64,000 nt of DNA from Halorhabdus amylolytica (GTDB taxonomy: Archaea; Halobacteriota; Halobacteria; Halobacteriales; Haloarculaceae): positions 43,310-107,309 of the forward strand of contig NZ_SPQG01000007.1 of the NCBI RefSeq assembly GCF_004944975.1. Direction: 5' to 3'. The notes beneath the pieces were generated by a model. That model ran no database searches, had not been told where the DNA came from, and saw nothing but the letters and a program-made list of their open reading frames with translations. The translations under genes and the position numbers were made by a program. Shown here piece after piece: positions 31,972-41,988 of this stretch (position 1 is the first letter of the stretch; every line of letters starts with the position of its first letter).

Positions 31972-34695
31972 TCAGTTCTGGACGACGACCGCCAGATCGC
32001 CTTCGGTCTCGATCAGTTCACCCTCGCCGGCGTAGGTGTGCTCCTCCCGAACCTCGAAAGCCTCGTCCTCCAGCGTGATGTCGCCAGCGTGTAACTGGTC
32101 GCCGTCGATCTCGTAGTCACCCTGACCGATCGCCGCCTCGATGTCGCCGACCTGATCCCCGTACTTGGGCCCGATGATCGAATAATCGAGGTCGATGTCC
32201 GCTATTTCGGTGCCGATCTCCGGCGCGTCGTCGCTGACGACCAGTTCGCCCACGTGCATCGCGCCGCTGATGGCATCGGCGAAGCCATCGACATCGGCGA
32301 AGACCTCCACGCGATCGAGATCGGCGTTCAGCGCGAGTCCCTGCTCGGTCTTGTATCGACGGAGCGCCCCGATGACGGCCATCGCCTGCTCGCCGGCCGC
32401 GATATCGGCCTCGTAGCCCCGTGGCTCGGGCCAGTCGGTGGTGTGGATCGAACCCGTCGTCGCGCTGTCGGCGTAGCGGGCCTGCCAGATCTCTTCGGTG
32501 ACGTGGGGAAGGAACGGTGCGAACAGCTTCAGGAACGTCCGGTGGGCAACCGAGAGCGCGTAAGCCGCCGAATCGTCCTCGCGCTGCTTGGCGATCTCGA
32601 GGTAGTCGTCACAGAACGTCGACCAGAAGAAGGTCCGCAGCTCGTCACGGGCCTTCGAGAACTCGTAGCTTGCGAGTTTCTCGGTGATGCTCTCGACCGT
32701 GTCGTCGAGACTCGCCAGCAGCCAGCGATCGATCGCCGCGAGGTCATCAGGCTCGGCGGGATCCGTCTCGGGAGCGAGTTGATCGACGAGCTTCGAGGCG
32801 TTCCAGAGCTTCTGGAGCAAGCGCTCGCCAGCCTCCAGGTCGTTCTCCTTGAAGGGGAAATCATCACCGATGGAGGTGCCGGCGGCCCAGTAGCGGGCGG
32901 CGTCGACCGGGAACTCCGCGAGAACCTCCGCGGGCGTGACGACGTTGCCCTTCGATTTGGACATGGCTTCGCGGTTCTCGTCGAGCACCATGCCGTTGAC
33001 CATCACCGACTCGAAGGGGACCTCGCCGGTGTGCTCGTAGCATTTCACGATCGTGTGGAACAGCCAGAAGGAGATGATGTCGTGGCCCTGGGGCCGGAGG
33101 TTCATCGGATAGAGTTCCGGATTGTCGAAGGTGAACTTCCCGGACTCGGCGTCCACCGAGTCGGCTGTCTCTGCCGACTCGTCGGCATCTTCGTTCCAGT
33201 CCCATCCCGAATTGATCAGCGGCGTCAACGACGAGGTGGCCCAGGTGTCGAAGACGTCCTCCTCGGGGGTGACCGACTCGCCGCCACACGCCGGACAGCT
33301 CTCGACTGGCGGGTCGTCGCTGAGGGGATCGACCGGCAGGTCCCCGCGGTCGGCGAAGATCGCCTCGCCGCAGTCGTCGCAGTACCACACCGGGATCGGG
33401 ATGCCCGAGTCCCGTTGACGGGAGATACACCAGTCCCACTCCAATCCCTCGATCCAGTGTTTGTACCGGGAGAACATCTTCTCGGGGTACCACTCCATCT
33501 CCCGGCCGGCTTCGAGGTATTCGTCGGTCCGATCGAGCATCTCGACGTACCACTGCTCGGTGACGAGATACTCGACCTCGTGCTCACAGCGTTCGTGGAC
33601 CTGGACCGTATGCTGGTGGTCGCGACTCTCAAGGAGGTGGCCCTCGCTGTCGAGGTCCTCGATGATAGCTTCGCGGGCGTCCTCGGTGCTCAGGCCCTCG
33701 TACTCGCCCGCGCGGTCGGTCATCGTCCCGGACTCGTCGATGGCGATCCGGAGGGGCAGGTCGTGGGCCTGGTACCACTCGATGTCGGTCTGGTCGCCGA
33801 AGGTACAGCACATGACCACGCCGCTGCCCGTCTCCAGGTCGACCCGATCGTCCTCGATGATCGGGACTTCCTGGCCAAACAGGGGGACTTCGGCGGTGCC
33901 GCCGACGAGGTGCTGGTTTGCGTCGTCGTCCGGATGGACGAAGATCGAAACACAGGCCGGCAGGAGTTCTGGCCGGGTGGTGGAGATAGTCAGCGTTTCG
34001 CCGTCGTCGGCCGCACCGTTGCCGTCTTCGATCAGGGGAAACGCGATGTCGTTGAACGTGGTGGCTTTGTCCTTGTCTTCCTGTTCGACCTGGGAGATGG
34101 CTGTCTCGCAGTCGGGACACCAGATCGTCGGCGCGCGCTGACGGTACTCCCGGCCCTGCTCGTACAGATCGAGGAAGGAAAGCTGCGAAAGGCGCTGAAC
34201 GCGAGGTTCGATCGTCTTGTAGGTGTTATCCCAGTCGACCGAAATTGCGAGTGACTGGACATTCTCGGTGAAGGCGGCCTCGTAGTCGGCACAGACCTCC
34301 CGGCATTTCTCCTGGAACTCCCGGCGCTCGTAGTCCTGATGACGGATGCCCAGTTCCCGCTCGGTCAGCCGTTCGGAGGCGATGCCGTTGTCGTCGTAGC
34401 CGAAGGGGAAGTACGTCGTGTCCTTCGCCATCCGGTGGTAGCGGGCCACGAAGTCCTGTAAGGTGAACTGATAGAGGTGGCCCATGTGCAGATCGCCCGA
34501 GACCGTCGGCGGCGGCGTGTCGATGCTGAACTGCGTGTCGGCGTCCGGTATGTCAGATTCCTCGTAGGCGTAGGTGTCCGTCTCGACCCAGTAGTCTTGC
34601 CACCTGGGCTCTACCTCGCTGGGATCGTAGTCCCCGTCGAGGGTCGCCTCGGGCGTCGATTCGTCGGCGGTGTCGGCTGCGTGATCTGTGCTCAT
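31972..34695 (-). CDS. valS: Valyl-tRNA synthetase
   Basis: A 907-residue class I synthetase. The HIGH-type signature is HMGHLYQFT; the KMSKS-type signature is AMSKSKGNVV. The editing (CP1) domain lies between, and zinc-finger-type cysteines appear as CPDC and CDDC/CPAC. The C-terminal helical anticodon-binding domain is present. ATG at 34695 (MSTDHAADTADES) is chosen: the extra 13 residues from 34734 are basic and out of character. It attaches valine to tRNA-Val and edits threonine mischarging. Length is normal. Confidence 0.95.
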   Translation of the reverse strand: MSTDHAADTADESTPEATLDGDYDPSEVEPRWQDYWVETDTYAYEESDIPDADTQFSIDTPPPTVSGDLHMGHLYQFTLQDFVARYHRMAKDTTYFPFGYDDNGIASERLTERELGIRHQDYERREFQEKCREVCADYEAAFTENVQSLAISVDWDNTYKTIEPRVQRLSQLSFLDLYEQGREYRQRAPTIWCPDCETAISQVEQEDKDKATTFNDIAFPLIEDGNGAADDGETLTISTTRPELLPACVSIFVHPDDDANQHLVGGTAEVPLFGQEVPIIEDDRVDLETGSGVVMCCTFGDQTDIEWYQAHDLPLRIAIDESGTMTDRAGEYEGLSTEDAREAIIEDLDSEGHLLESRDHQHTVQVHERCEHEVEYLVTEQWYVEMLDRTDEYLEAGREMEWYPEKMFSRYKHWIEGLEWDWCISRQRDSGIPIPVWYCDDCGEAIFADRGDLPVDPLSDDPPVESCPACGGESVTPEEDVFDTWATSSLTPLINSGWDWNEDADESAETADSVDAESGKFTFDNPELYPMNLRPQGHDIISFWLFHTIVKCYEHTGEVPFESVMVNGMVLDENREAMSKSKGNVVTPAEVLAEFPVDAARYWAAGTSIGDDFPFKENDLEAGERLLQKLWNASKLVDQLAPETDPAEPDDLAAIDRWLLASLDDTVESITEKLASYEFSKARDELRTFFWSTFCDDYLEIAKQREDDSAAYALSVAHRTFLKLFAPFLPHVTEEIWQARYADSATTGSIHTTDWPEPRGYEADIAAGEQAMAVIGALRRYKTEQGLALNADLDRVEVFADVDGFADAISGAMHVGELVVSDDAPEIGTEIADIDLDYSIIGPKYGDQVGDIEAAIGQGDYEIDGDQLHAGDITLEDEAFEVREEHTYAGEGELIETEGDLAVVVQN

Positions 34696-35002
34696 GGTTG
34701 TGCGTTGTCGGGTGGTGATTTCCGTGTTCCGCATTCACTGGCTGGTCGGTGTCCGATCCTGCGCTGGGACAGAAGGTGAGGAGAGTGGTGGGGCTAGGCC
34801 GCCCCTACTTCGGTACGTGCGTCCACGGCAGGCTCGGTCGGCGGCGTGGCGCGGCCGGCGGACTGGGTGTACCGTCGCATATGCCCGATTCGACGTTCCT
34901 CCGGATTGAGTGTTTCGTGTTGGCCCGGGCGGGAGTTGGTCCGGGGAGCGCGTGGATTGTCACGAACACAACCCCTTTGGCCGTTCATCGGTCAGCGGGA
35001 GC
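34696..35002. other. Intergenic region, no gene seen
   Basis: A 307-bp divergent promoter region between valS and the BolA gene. Open frames crossing it are low-quality. No strong TATA element or stable hairpin stands out. Confidence 0.4.
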
Positions 35003-35263
35003 ATGGACCCCGCCGAAGTCGAGTCCCGCATCGAGGCGGCGATCGATGACGCGGAAGCGACGGTCACTCACCCGCGTCCCAACGACACCGAGCACCTCGC
35101 GGCCACGGTCGTCTCGCCGGCCTTCGACGGGAAGTCCCTCGTCGAACAACACGAACTGGTCTACGACGCCCTGGAAGATGCGATGACGACGGAGATCCAC
35201 GCGTTGAAAGTGACGACCCGCACGCCGGAAGACGTCGGGGTGGGCAACGACGATCGGGGTTAG
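35003..35263 (+). CDS. BolA family protein
   Basis: An 86-residue single-domain protein with the BolA pattern: an early helix (MDPAEVESRIEAAIDD), then HLAATVVSPAFDGKSLVEQHELVYDAL, in which the Val-Ser-Pro-x-Phe and His of EQHELVY match the conserved metal-cluster region, then IHALKVTTRTPED. BolA proteins pair with CGFS glutaredoxins to hold and deliver [2Fe-2S] clusters; such a glutaredoxin is at 36423. The start at 35003 is well placed; a frame extension upstream is rejected. Confidence 0.88.
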   Translation: MDPAEVESRIEAAIDDAEATVTHPRPNDTEHLAATVVSPAFDGKSLVEQHELVYDALEDAMTTEIHALKVTTRTPEDVGVGNDDRG

Positions 35264-35323
35264 TTTCGCGTCGAGAACCGGGGCATCCAAAGGACTATCA
35301 GGGTCACTTGCCAGCGATCGTGT

Positions 35324-36130
35324 ATGCAACTTCCGGAACTCGGACTCGGCACCTGGCAGAACACCGATCCGAAGACCTGCGAACGGACCGTCAGGACGGC
35401 TCTGGAGATGGGATACCGTCACGTCGATACCGCACAGTACTACGGCAACGAGCAAGCGGTCGGCGCCGGCATCGCGGCGGCCGACGTGCCGCGGGAGGAG
35501 GTGTTCGTCGCCTCGAAAGTCCACCCCGAAAAGTTCGGTCTCGCCTACGAGGACGTGATCGAGGGCCTGGAAGTGTCCCTCGACCGCCTCGGCCTCGACT
35601 CTCTGGACCTGCTGTACGTCCACTGGCCGGTCGGGGACTACGACGCCGCGGAGACGCTGCCGGCGTTCGACGAACTCATCGACAGGGGACTCATCGATCA
35701 CGTCGGCGTCAGCAACTTCAGCGTCGAACTGCTCGCGGAGGCCAGCGACCACCTCGAGCACCCGCTGTTCGCCCACCAGGCCGAGACCCATCCGCTGTTA
35801 CCACAGGACGAACTCGTCTCCTACGCCCAGGAGCACGGGATCCACCACGTCGCGTACTCTCCACTCGCCCGGGGCGACGTCTTCGAGGTCCCCGAAATCG
35901 AAGCGGTCGCCGAGAAACACGGCGTCAGCCCCGCCCGCGTCAGCCTCGCGTGGCTGCTGGAGCGGGACAACGTCAGTGCCGTCCCGAAAGCGACAGGCGA
36001 AGCCCACCTCCGGGACAACCTCGGGGCGACGACACTCGAACTGGATGCGGAAGACAGAGAGCGGATCCGCGCCGTCGACCGGACCGAACGGTTCGTCGAG
36101 CGTGAGGGAGCGCCCTGGATTGAGGACTGA
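35324..36130 (+). CDS. Aldo/keto reductase
   Basis: A 268-residue (beta/alpha)8 oxidoreductase. The catalytic tetrad is complete: Asp and Tyr in VDTAQYYGNE, Lys in VASKVHPEKFG, His in LYVHWPVGDY. The NADP-binding end contains VPKATGEAHLRDN with the Lys-Ala-Thr pattern. Length is on the short side, as in 2,5-diketo-gluconate-reductase types. It would reduce aldehydes or ketones with NADPH; the substrate is not known. It lies between the BolA and CGFS-glutaredoxin genes. Confidence 0.92.
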   Translation: MQLPELGLGTWQNTDPKTCERTVRTALEMGYRHVDTAQYYGNEQAVGAGIAAADVPREEVFVASKVHPEKFGLAYEDVIEGLEVSLDRLGLDSLDLLYVHWPVGDYDAAETLPAFDELIDRGLIDHVGVSNFSVELLAEASDHLEHPLFAHQAETHPLLPQDELVSYAQEHGIHHVAYSPLARGDVFEVPEIEAVAEKHGVSPARVSLAWLLERDNVSAVPKATGEAHLRDNLGATTLELDAEDRERIRAVDRTERFVEREGAPWIED

Positions 36131-36235
36131 TACGGATTATTGTAGATTATTTCCGAATGACGCCGACCCGGGGTCGACGGATACCGGTAAATCACGACAA
36201 TAATGAGACACGCGCGTCCGGACGGTTACCACATT

Positions 36236-36306
36236 CGCCGGGAGTGAGGAACCATATGCACTCGCCGGGAGTGAGGGACCATATGCACTCGCCGGGAGTG
36301 AGGAAC
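36236..36306. repeat. 27-bp tandem repeat, about 2.6 copies
   Basis: Units at 36236-36262, 36263-36289 and a partial 36290-36306. The unit starts CGCCGGGAGTGAGG and includes ACCATATGCACT with the palindrome CATATG; copies differ at one position. It lies between the aldo/keto reductase and the glutaredoxin gene, in otherwise non-coding DNA. No spacers, so not a CRISPR. Confidence 0.85.
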
Positions 36307-36422
36307 GGGCGGTCGTGAAATATCGTATCGACTTCGTCCGGGCGAGGTCGGGTCACTCGTCAGAAGAGGCACGTGTTGCTCGTTCCCCAACCGATAGGCG
36401 GTTTCGAACTCTGTACCTGACG

Positions 36423-36785
36423 ATGTCATCAGACGCCACGTCAGGGTCCGAGACCGTCGCCGACCGGGTCGATCGAGTTATCGCGGACAACGAGGTCGTC
36501 TTGTTCATGAAAGGCACGCCACAGCGCCCGCAGTGTGGCTTCTCCCAGCGGGCGGTCGGATTGATACGTGAGCATCGCGAGGACTTCACAACAGTGGACG
36601 TCCTCGAATCGTTGCCCGCCTATCGGGACGCGCTTGAGGACCACAGCGGCTGGGAGACGATTCCCCAGACGTACATTGAAGGGGAGTTCGTCGGCGGGAG
36701 CGACATTTTGCAAGAACACGAGGAGAACGGCGACCTCGCCGAGATTCTGCCGCCTGAGAACGCGGGCGATGGGCGTCCGGGATAG
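36423..36785 (+). CDS. Monothiol (CGFS-type) glutaredoxin
   Basis: A 120-residue thioredoxin-fold protein with active site CGFS in PQCGFSQRAVGL, the signature of Fe-S cluster-carrying Grx4/GrxD proteins, plus FMKGTPQRP near the start, the WETIPQTYIEGEFVGGSDI stretch for glutathione-like ligand binding, and a cis-Pro in TIPQT. It likely bridges a [2Fe-2S] cluster with BolA. ATG at 36423 (MSSDATSGSETVADRV) is chosen over an upstream extension that would read through non-coding DNA. Halophiles use gamma-glutamylcysteine instead of glutathione, so the cofactor may differ. Confidence 0.9.
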   Translation: MSSDATSGSETVADRVDRVIADNEVVLFMKGTPQRPQCGFSQRAVGLIREHREDFTTVDVLESLPAYRDALEDHSGWETIPQTYIEGEFVGGSDILQEHEENGDLAEILPPENAGDGRPG

Positions 36786-36802
36786 TCCAGATCGGTTCGT
36801 GG

Positions 36803-37726
<924 letters not shown>

Positions 37727-37761
37727 GGTGGTGAGTTCTCAGGTGGTTGGTTTAAACGTGT

Positions 37762-39231
37762 TCAGTCCGCACGCAGTCCCTCGTAGAGCGTCGCGTCGGC
37801 GTCGGTGCCGGCCGTGGTCACCAGCGAGACGCCGACCGTCAAGACGAGCCCGATCCCCATCCCGACGAGGCCGGCCTGCCAGCCCCAGTAAGTCCCAGGG
37901 ACCCACGAGGTGAACGTCGCCAGTAGATAGAACGCCTGACTGACGCCGATCCCAGCGAGCATCCCTGCCCGCGTCGTCCCGTGCCAGTACAGCGCGACGA
38001 GCACCGGCAGGGTCAACTGGGCGTAGCCCTTGAAAGCCGTCGCGCCGATCTCGATCAGCGTCAGGTTCGTCCCCAGACTCATCAGGAGGGCGATCAGCGC
38101 GAAGGCGACGACCGCAAGCCTGGCGACGATGTCCTCCCGACGGTCGCTCGCGTCGGGATCGACGAACGGTCGATAGAGGTCCCGCGTCAGGTACGACGAC
38201 CCCGACAGCAACATCGAATCACTGGAGGACATCATCGCAGCCATCGCGCCCGCGACGACCAGGGCGGCGAACCACGTCGGCGTGTAGGCGTTCAACAGCG
38301 GCGGGAGGATGTTTCCCCTGGCGTTGGGCGTGACCCCGAGTCCCGTCGCCCACGCGCCGAGGATGAACGCGGGGACGAAAAGCAGGATGACCAACAGTGG
38401 CCACAGAGCCAGCGACCGCTTGAGGACGCGCTGGCTCCGGGCGACGAAAAAGCGCTGGTTGATCTGGGGAAACATCGCGACACCGAATCCGATCGCGATC
38501 GCCATCGAGAGCATGTACTGTGGCGAGTACAGTCCCCCGCCGAGCGAGAGGAACTCGGGATTCGCCTTCCCCATCGCCGCCGTCAACTCGCCGGGGCCGC
38601 CCACCGAGACGACGATCCAGATGAGCGCCAGCCATACGAGGGCGAGCATGAACACGCCCTGGAGTGTGTCCGTCCAGGCGACGCCGCGCATCCCTGCGAG
38701 GACGACGTACCCGATCATGAACACGGTGATCAGTGTCGCCCCCGCCCAGTAGGGGATCGCTCCCTCCGTCAGCGATTCGAGGGCACGACCGGCCCCGACC
38801 TGCTGGAGCATGACGTACTCGAGCAACCAGAAGAGGCTAATCGCCGCGACCAGCCCGCGCAATGTCCGGGACCCGAAGCGATCACCCAGCATCTCCCCGA
38901 GCGTGACATAGCCGTGTTTCTGACCGATCAACCACTGCTTGTAGCCCATCACGTACCACAGAATCCCGAATATGACGCCGTCCATCAGCCCCATGACGAG
39001 GATCCACTCCGGGCCGGCCCCAAAGGCCAGGTTGGGGCCGCCGAAGAACGTAAAGGCCGACAGCAGCGTCGCGAAGGTCGTAAAGAGGAGCACGACAGTT
39101 CCGATCGTCCGATTCGCCAGGTAGTAATCCTCCGCCGAGCGCTCGGTCAGGCGGTAGGCGATCAGTCCGACCGCCAGGGCCAACAGGAGGTATCCGACGA
39201 CGATACTCAACTGCAGGGCGACGTCAGCCAT
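37762..39231 (-). CDS. Sodium/solute symporter (SSS family)
   Basis: A 489-residue protein with about 13 hydrophobic helices. Family markers: an early DYYLANRTIGTVVLLFTTFATLLS stretch, GGPNLAFGAGPEWI, and the later AGAMAAMMSSSDSMLLSGSSY, which supplies the Ser/Thr Na+ site. Paired with a small DUF3311 protein whose gene overlaps its start by 8 nt, the arrangement seen for pantothenate/proline-type transporters. The substrate is not determined. ATG at 39231 (MADVALQLSIVVG) is preferred over an extension to 39252. Confidence 0.9.
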   Translation of the reverse strand: MADVALQLSIVVGYLLLALAVGLIAYRLTERSAEDYYLANRTIGTVVLLFTTFATLLSAFTFFGGPNLAFGAGPEWILVMGLMDGVIFGILWYVMGYKQWLIGQKHGYVTLGEMLGDRFGSRTLRGLVAAISLFWLLEYVMLQQVGAGRALESLTEGAIPYWAGATLITVFMIGYVVLAGMRGVAWTDTLQGVFMLALVWLALIWIVVSVGGPGELTAAMGKANPEFLSLGGGLYSPQYMLSMAIAIGFGVAMFPQINQRFFVARSQRVLKRSLALWPLLVILLFVPAFILGAWATGLGVTPNARGNILPPLLNAYTPTWFAALVVAGAMAAMMSSSDSMLLSGSSYLTRDLYRPFVDPDASDRREDIVARLAVVAFALIALLMSLGTNLTLIEIGATAFKGYAQLTLPVLVALYWHGTTRAGMLAGIGVSQAFYLLATFTSWVPGTYWGWQAGLVGMGIGLVLTVGVSLVTTAGTDADATLYEGLRAD

Positions 39232-39445
39232 CGCCGACACCTCCCTCGACACCGATACCCCAGGCGGTCCTGGTGAAAGTGTAGAAGACGATCGCCGTCA
39301 GTCCCATCCAGCCGACGTGCCACCACAGCCACAGCGGCAAGCCGGCGACGACGGCGTCACTGCTCCACAGGAACCAGGGGATCGCCAGGGCACTCAGGAC
39401 GAACCCGACGGATATCCAGAACAACTCCTCGCGCGTCGGCGCCAT
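39224..39445 (-). CDS. DUF3311 small membrane protein, symporter partner
   Basis: A 73-residue protein with two hydrophobic helices (WISVGFVLSALAIPWFLW and WLWWHVGWMGLTAIVFYTF). Such proteins accompany SSS-family symporters and may be accessory subunits. Its TGA overlaps the symporter start by 8 nt, so the two are translated together. ATG at 39445 (MAPTREELFW) is chosen; the in-frame extension to 39487 includes the promoter-like AAACAAAACCACG region. Confidence 0.82.
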   Translation of the reverse strand: MAPTREELFWISVGFVLSALAIPWFLWSSDAVVAGLPLWLWWHVGWMGLTAIVFYTFTRTAWGIGVEGGVGDG

Positions 39446-39625
39446 ACGTACGTGGTTTTGTTTACGTCCGGGTATAATAGTTGCCACTCGCCACCAATCT
39501 GCCGGATCGAAAAGAAAAACTGTTCAAAACGGCCGACGGCCGGGCGTCCCCCGCGGGATCCGTCCCGTTCGCTGGGGACCGACTGTGTCCCGTGGCGTCG
39601 ACCGGGTCGCGCGGAACTTGCTTCC

Positions 39626-39752
39626 GGAATCGGCCGTATCGGCGGATGCTTCGCTTCTCGGGATCGGCCGTATCGGCGGATGCTTCGCTTCTCGGGATCG
39701 GCCGTATCGGTGGATGCTTCGCTTCTCGGGATCGGCCGTATCGGCGGGTGTT
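39626..39752. repeat. 34-bp tandem repeat, about 3.7 copies
   Basis: Units at 39626-39660 (35 nt, one extra A), 39661-39694, 39695-39728 and a partial 39729-39752. The unit reads GGATCGGCCGTATCGGCGGA then TGCTTCGCTTCTCG; copies are identical except for single changes. It lies upstream of dnaG in non-coding DNA. The 34-bp period breaks any reading frame, which argues against a protein repeat. Confidence 0.88.
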
Positions 39753-39880
39753 TCACCACCGGTCTGGATCCCGGTTTGTCTCTCACCCGACAGACATTTG
39801 CTGGCCCGTCACGTACGCGTGTCTGTCCATGCATTCGGCCATGGCATCATCATCACGTCCCACACCGGGACAGATCACCA

Positions 39881-41407
39881 ATGCAAGATTCAGCGAAATA
39901 TCTCATTCACGCGCGCTTCGAGGCAAACGGGGTGGTCGAGCGGAGTGACGTCGTCGGCGCCATCTTCGGCCAGACCGAGGGCCTTCTCGGCGACGACCTC
40001 GACCTCCGGACGCTCCAGGAGTCTTCGAAAGTCGGGCGCATCGACGTCGAAGTACAGACCGAGGCGGGTCGCTCGCGTGGCGAGGTGACGATCGCCAGCG
40101 GGCTCGACCGCGTCGAGACAGCGATACTGGCGGCCTCTCTCGAGGCGATCGATCGGGTCGGACCCTGCCGGGCCGAGGTCACCGTCACCGAACTCGAGGA
40201 CGTCCGGACCGCAAAGCGTCGGGAGATCGTCGACCGCGCCGAGCAACTGCTGGCGGCCTTCGACGAGGAGGCCGTCTCCAGCGACGAACTCGTCGAGGAG
40301 GTCCGTCGACGGGTCCGGGTCGATCGCATCACCGAGTACGAAGAATTGCCGGCCGGCCCGCGCGTCGCGGACAGCGACGCGATCATCGTCGTCGAAGGGC
40401 GAGCAGACGTATTGACGCTGCTGGAGTTCGGGATCAAGAACGCCGTCGCGGTCGAAGGCACCGACGTTCCCGACGTGATCGCCGATCTCACGCGCGAGCG
40501 GACCGTCACCGCTTTCCTGGACGGCGACCGCGGTGGCGACCTCATCCTGAAGGAACTCGCTCAGGTCGGCAGCGTCGACTACGTCGCCTTCGCTCCGGAG
40601 GGGCGCTCGGTCGAAGACCTCTCCAGATCGGAGGTGACCGGCGCACTCCGCGAGAAAGTGCCCTACGAGGCCGTCGCCGACGACAGGTCGATCGCGGCTG
40701 GCGACGGGCCGACCGAAGACGGCCCGGTCGCGACCGACGTCGGACCGACCGAGAACGCGGGTGACGCAGCGTCCGACCCGGACGACGAACGGACGACGGG
40801 TCCCGACGATCCTGACGCGACGCAACCCGATGAGGAGGCCGCTTCGGCAGACGGACAGTCGGCCGATCGGGTGGAAACGGCCACGGACGGCGACGGCGGG
40901 GTCGTCGCCGCGACGGGGGAGGGCTCGGCCGTGGCGGGGACTCCATCGTCGGACACTGGAAGTGAGTCCGCCGACGAAACGGATGACACGACATCGACGA
41001 ACTCAGCGGCGTCGGCAGACGAAGCGGATGAAACGGCATCGACATCGACGAATTCAGCGGCGTCGGCAGACGAAACGGACGGGGCCGAATCGGCGGCCGA
41101 GGCGACCGATCGCGCCGCCGAGACGCTCGACGATCACGTGCAGGCGGTGATCGGCGACGGAACCGGGGCCGTCCGGTTGCTCGACGACTCTCTGGCGACG
41201 CTCGCGGAGGCACCCGCGGGGGAAGCCTTCGAGGCCGTCCGGGGCGCCGACCCGGTCCCGGCGACGGTCGTTCTCGACGGCGAGGTCACCCAGCAACTGC
41301 TGGACGTCGCCGCCCAGCGCGGAGTCTCCCGCATCGTCGCCACGTCGGCCGGCGAATTTGTCAAACAGCCGACGAGCGTCCGCGTCTCGGTTGCCAGCGA
41401 GGCTTGA
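39881..41407 (+). CDS. dnaG: Archaeal DnaG primase-like protein
   Basis: A 508-residue protein. The N-terminal region (from MQDSAKYLIHARFEANGVVE) is the archaeal DnaG-specific domain; a TOPRIM domain follows at about 165-270 with the metal-binding patterns VVEGRADVLTLLE and FLDGDRGGD. Residues about 270-410 form an Asp/Glu/Ser/Thr-rich linker with an imperfect repeat around STNSAASADE; the last 100 residues are folded again. Archaeal DnaG associates with the exosome as well as having primase-like activity. ATG at 39881 is supported by the match of its N-terminus to the family; an upstream frame through the 34-bp repeats is rejected. Confidence 0.93.
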   Translation: MQDSAKYLIHARFEANGVVERSDVVGAIFGQTEGLLGDDLDLRTLQESSKVGRIDVEVQTEAGRSRGEVTIASGLDRVETAILAASLEAIDRVGPCRAEVTVTELEDVRTAKRREIVDRAEQLLAAFDEEAVSSDELVEEVRRRVRVDRITEYEELPAGPRVADSDAIIVVEGRADVLTLLEFGIKNAVAVEGTDVPDVIADLTRERTVTAFLDGDRGGDLILKELAQVGSVDYVAFAPEGRSVEDLSRSEVTGALREKVPYEAVADDRSIAAGDGPTEDGPVATDVGPTENAGDAASDPDDERTTGPDDPDATQPDEEAASADGQSADRVETATDGDGGVVAATGEGSAVAGTPSSDTGSESADETDDTTSTNSAASADEADETASTSTNSAASADETDGAESAAEATDRAAETLDDHVQAVIGDGTGAVRLLDDSLATLAEAPAGEAFEAVRGADPVPATVVLDGEVTQQLLDVAAQRGVSRIVATSAGEFVKQPTSVRVSVASEA

Positions 41408-41466
41408 AGCCGGGAACCCGACGGACGGCTATGCGGTCTAGAGCGGGAACCCGACGGAAGTGTCGC

Positions 41467-41988
41467 CTAGAGCGGGCGCCCGAGTAACAGTCCGGTCCCG
41501 GCTCCCGCCTCGTAGTGATCGGGCAGTTCTTCGAGCAACTCGAAGCCACGCTCCCGATAAAAGGCCCTGGCGCCCCCGTCGGCGGCCCGCACCGTGAGGC
41601 GAATCTCAGTCGCTCCGTCCGCCGTCGCCCGTTCACAGGCCCCCTCTATAAGTTCCGTCCCGACCCCCTGTCGTTGCCAGGCTGATGCGACGGCCAGTTC
41701 CGGGACGTACGCGACATCGCCAGCCGTCAGCACGAGGACGTATCCGACCGGGTCGTCCGATCGCGCGGGCCGATCGACTTGCGCGACCAGCGCTAGCCCG
41801 GCCCCGTCGACGATATCCGCGTCAGTCGCATTCCTCGTTCCAGTCGACGGACTGGCCGCCGCTGTCCCGTCGACGGCGGCGGCCAGGAGGTCGGGTGTGG
41901 GCTCGGCGAGGACGTCACGCTGGATCACACGCAGCCGTGGATGGTCCTCGGCGGTGGCCGGCTCGATCGTGATCTCACTCGACGTCAC
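41467..41988 (-). CDS. GNAT family N-acetyltransferase
   Basis: A 173-residue acetyltransferase beginning with GTG at 41988. The acetyl-CoA loop is WQRQGVGTEL (Q/RxxGxG/A), and the late GARAFYRERGFE motif is typical of RimI-like members. An insert after residue 45 (ASPSTGTRNATDADIV) is not conserved in the family. It overlaps the stop of the preceding DUF92 gene by the GTGA sequence, so both belong to one transcript. The substrate is unknown. Confidence 0.87.
   Translation of the reverse strand: MTSSEITIEPATAEDHPRLRVIQRDVLAEPTPDLLAAAVDGTAAASPSTGTRNATDADIVDGAGLALVAQVDRPARSDDPVGYVLVLTAGDVAYVPELAVASAWQRQGVGTELIEGACERATADGATEIRLTVRAADGGARAFYRERGFELLEELPDHYEAGAGTGLLLGRPL

Noticed and set aside
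36236..36306. CRISPR array
   Set aside because: Units are directly adjacent without spacers. The same holds for the arrays at 39626, 59604 and 63919.
37981..39276. 431-residue plus-strand frame opposite the symporter
   Set aside because: It is the antisense shadow of a clear membrane protein; its composition is Gln/Arg/His-rich without motifs.
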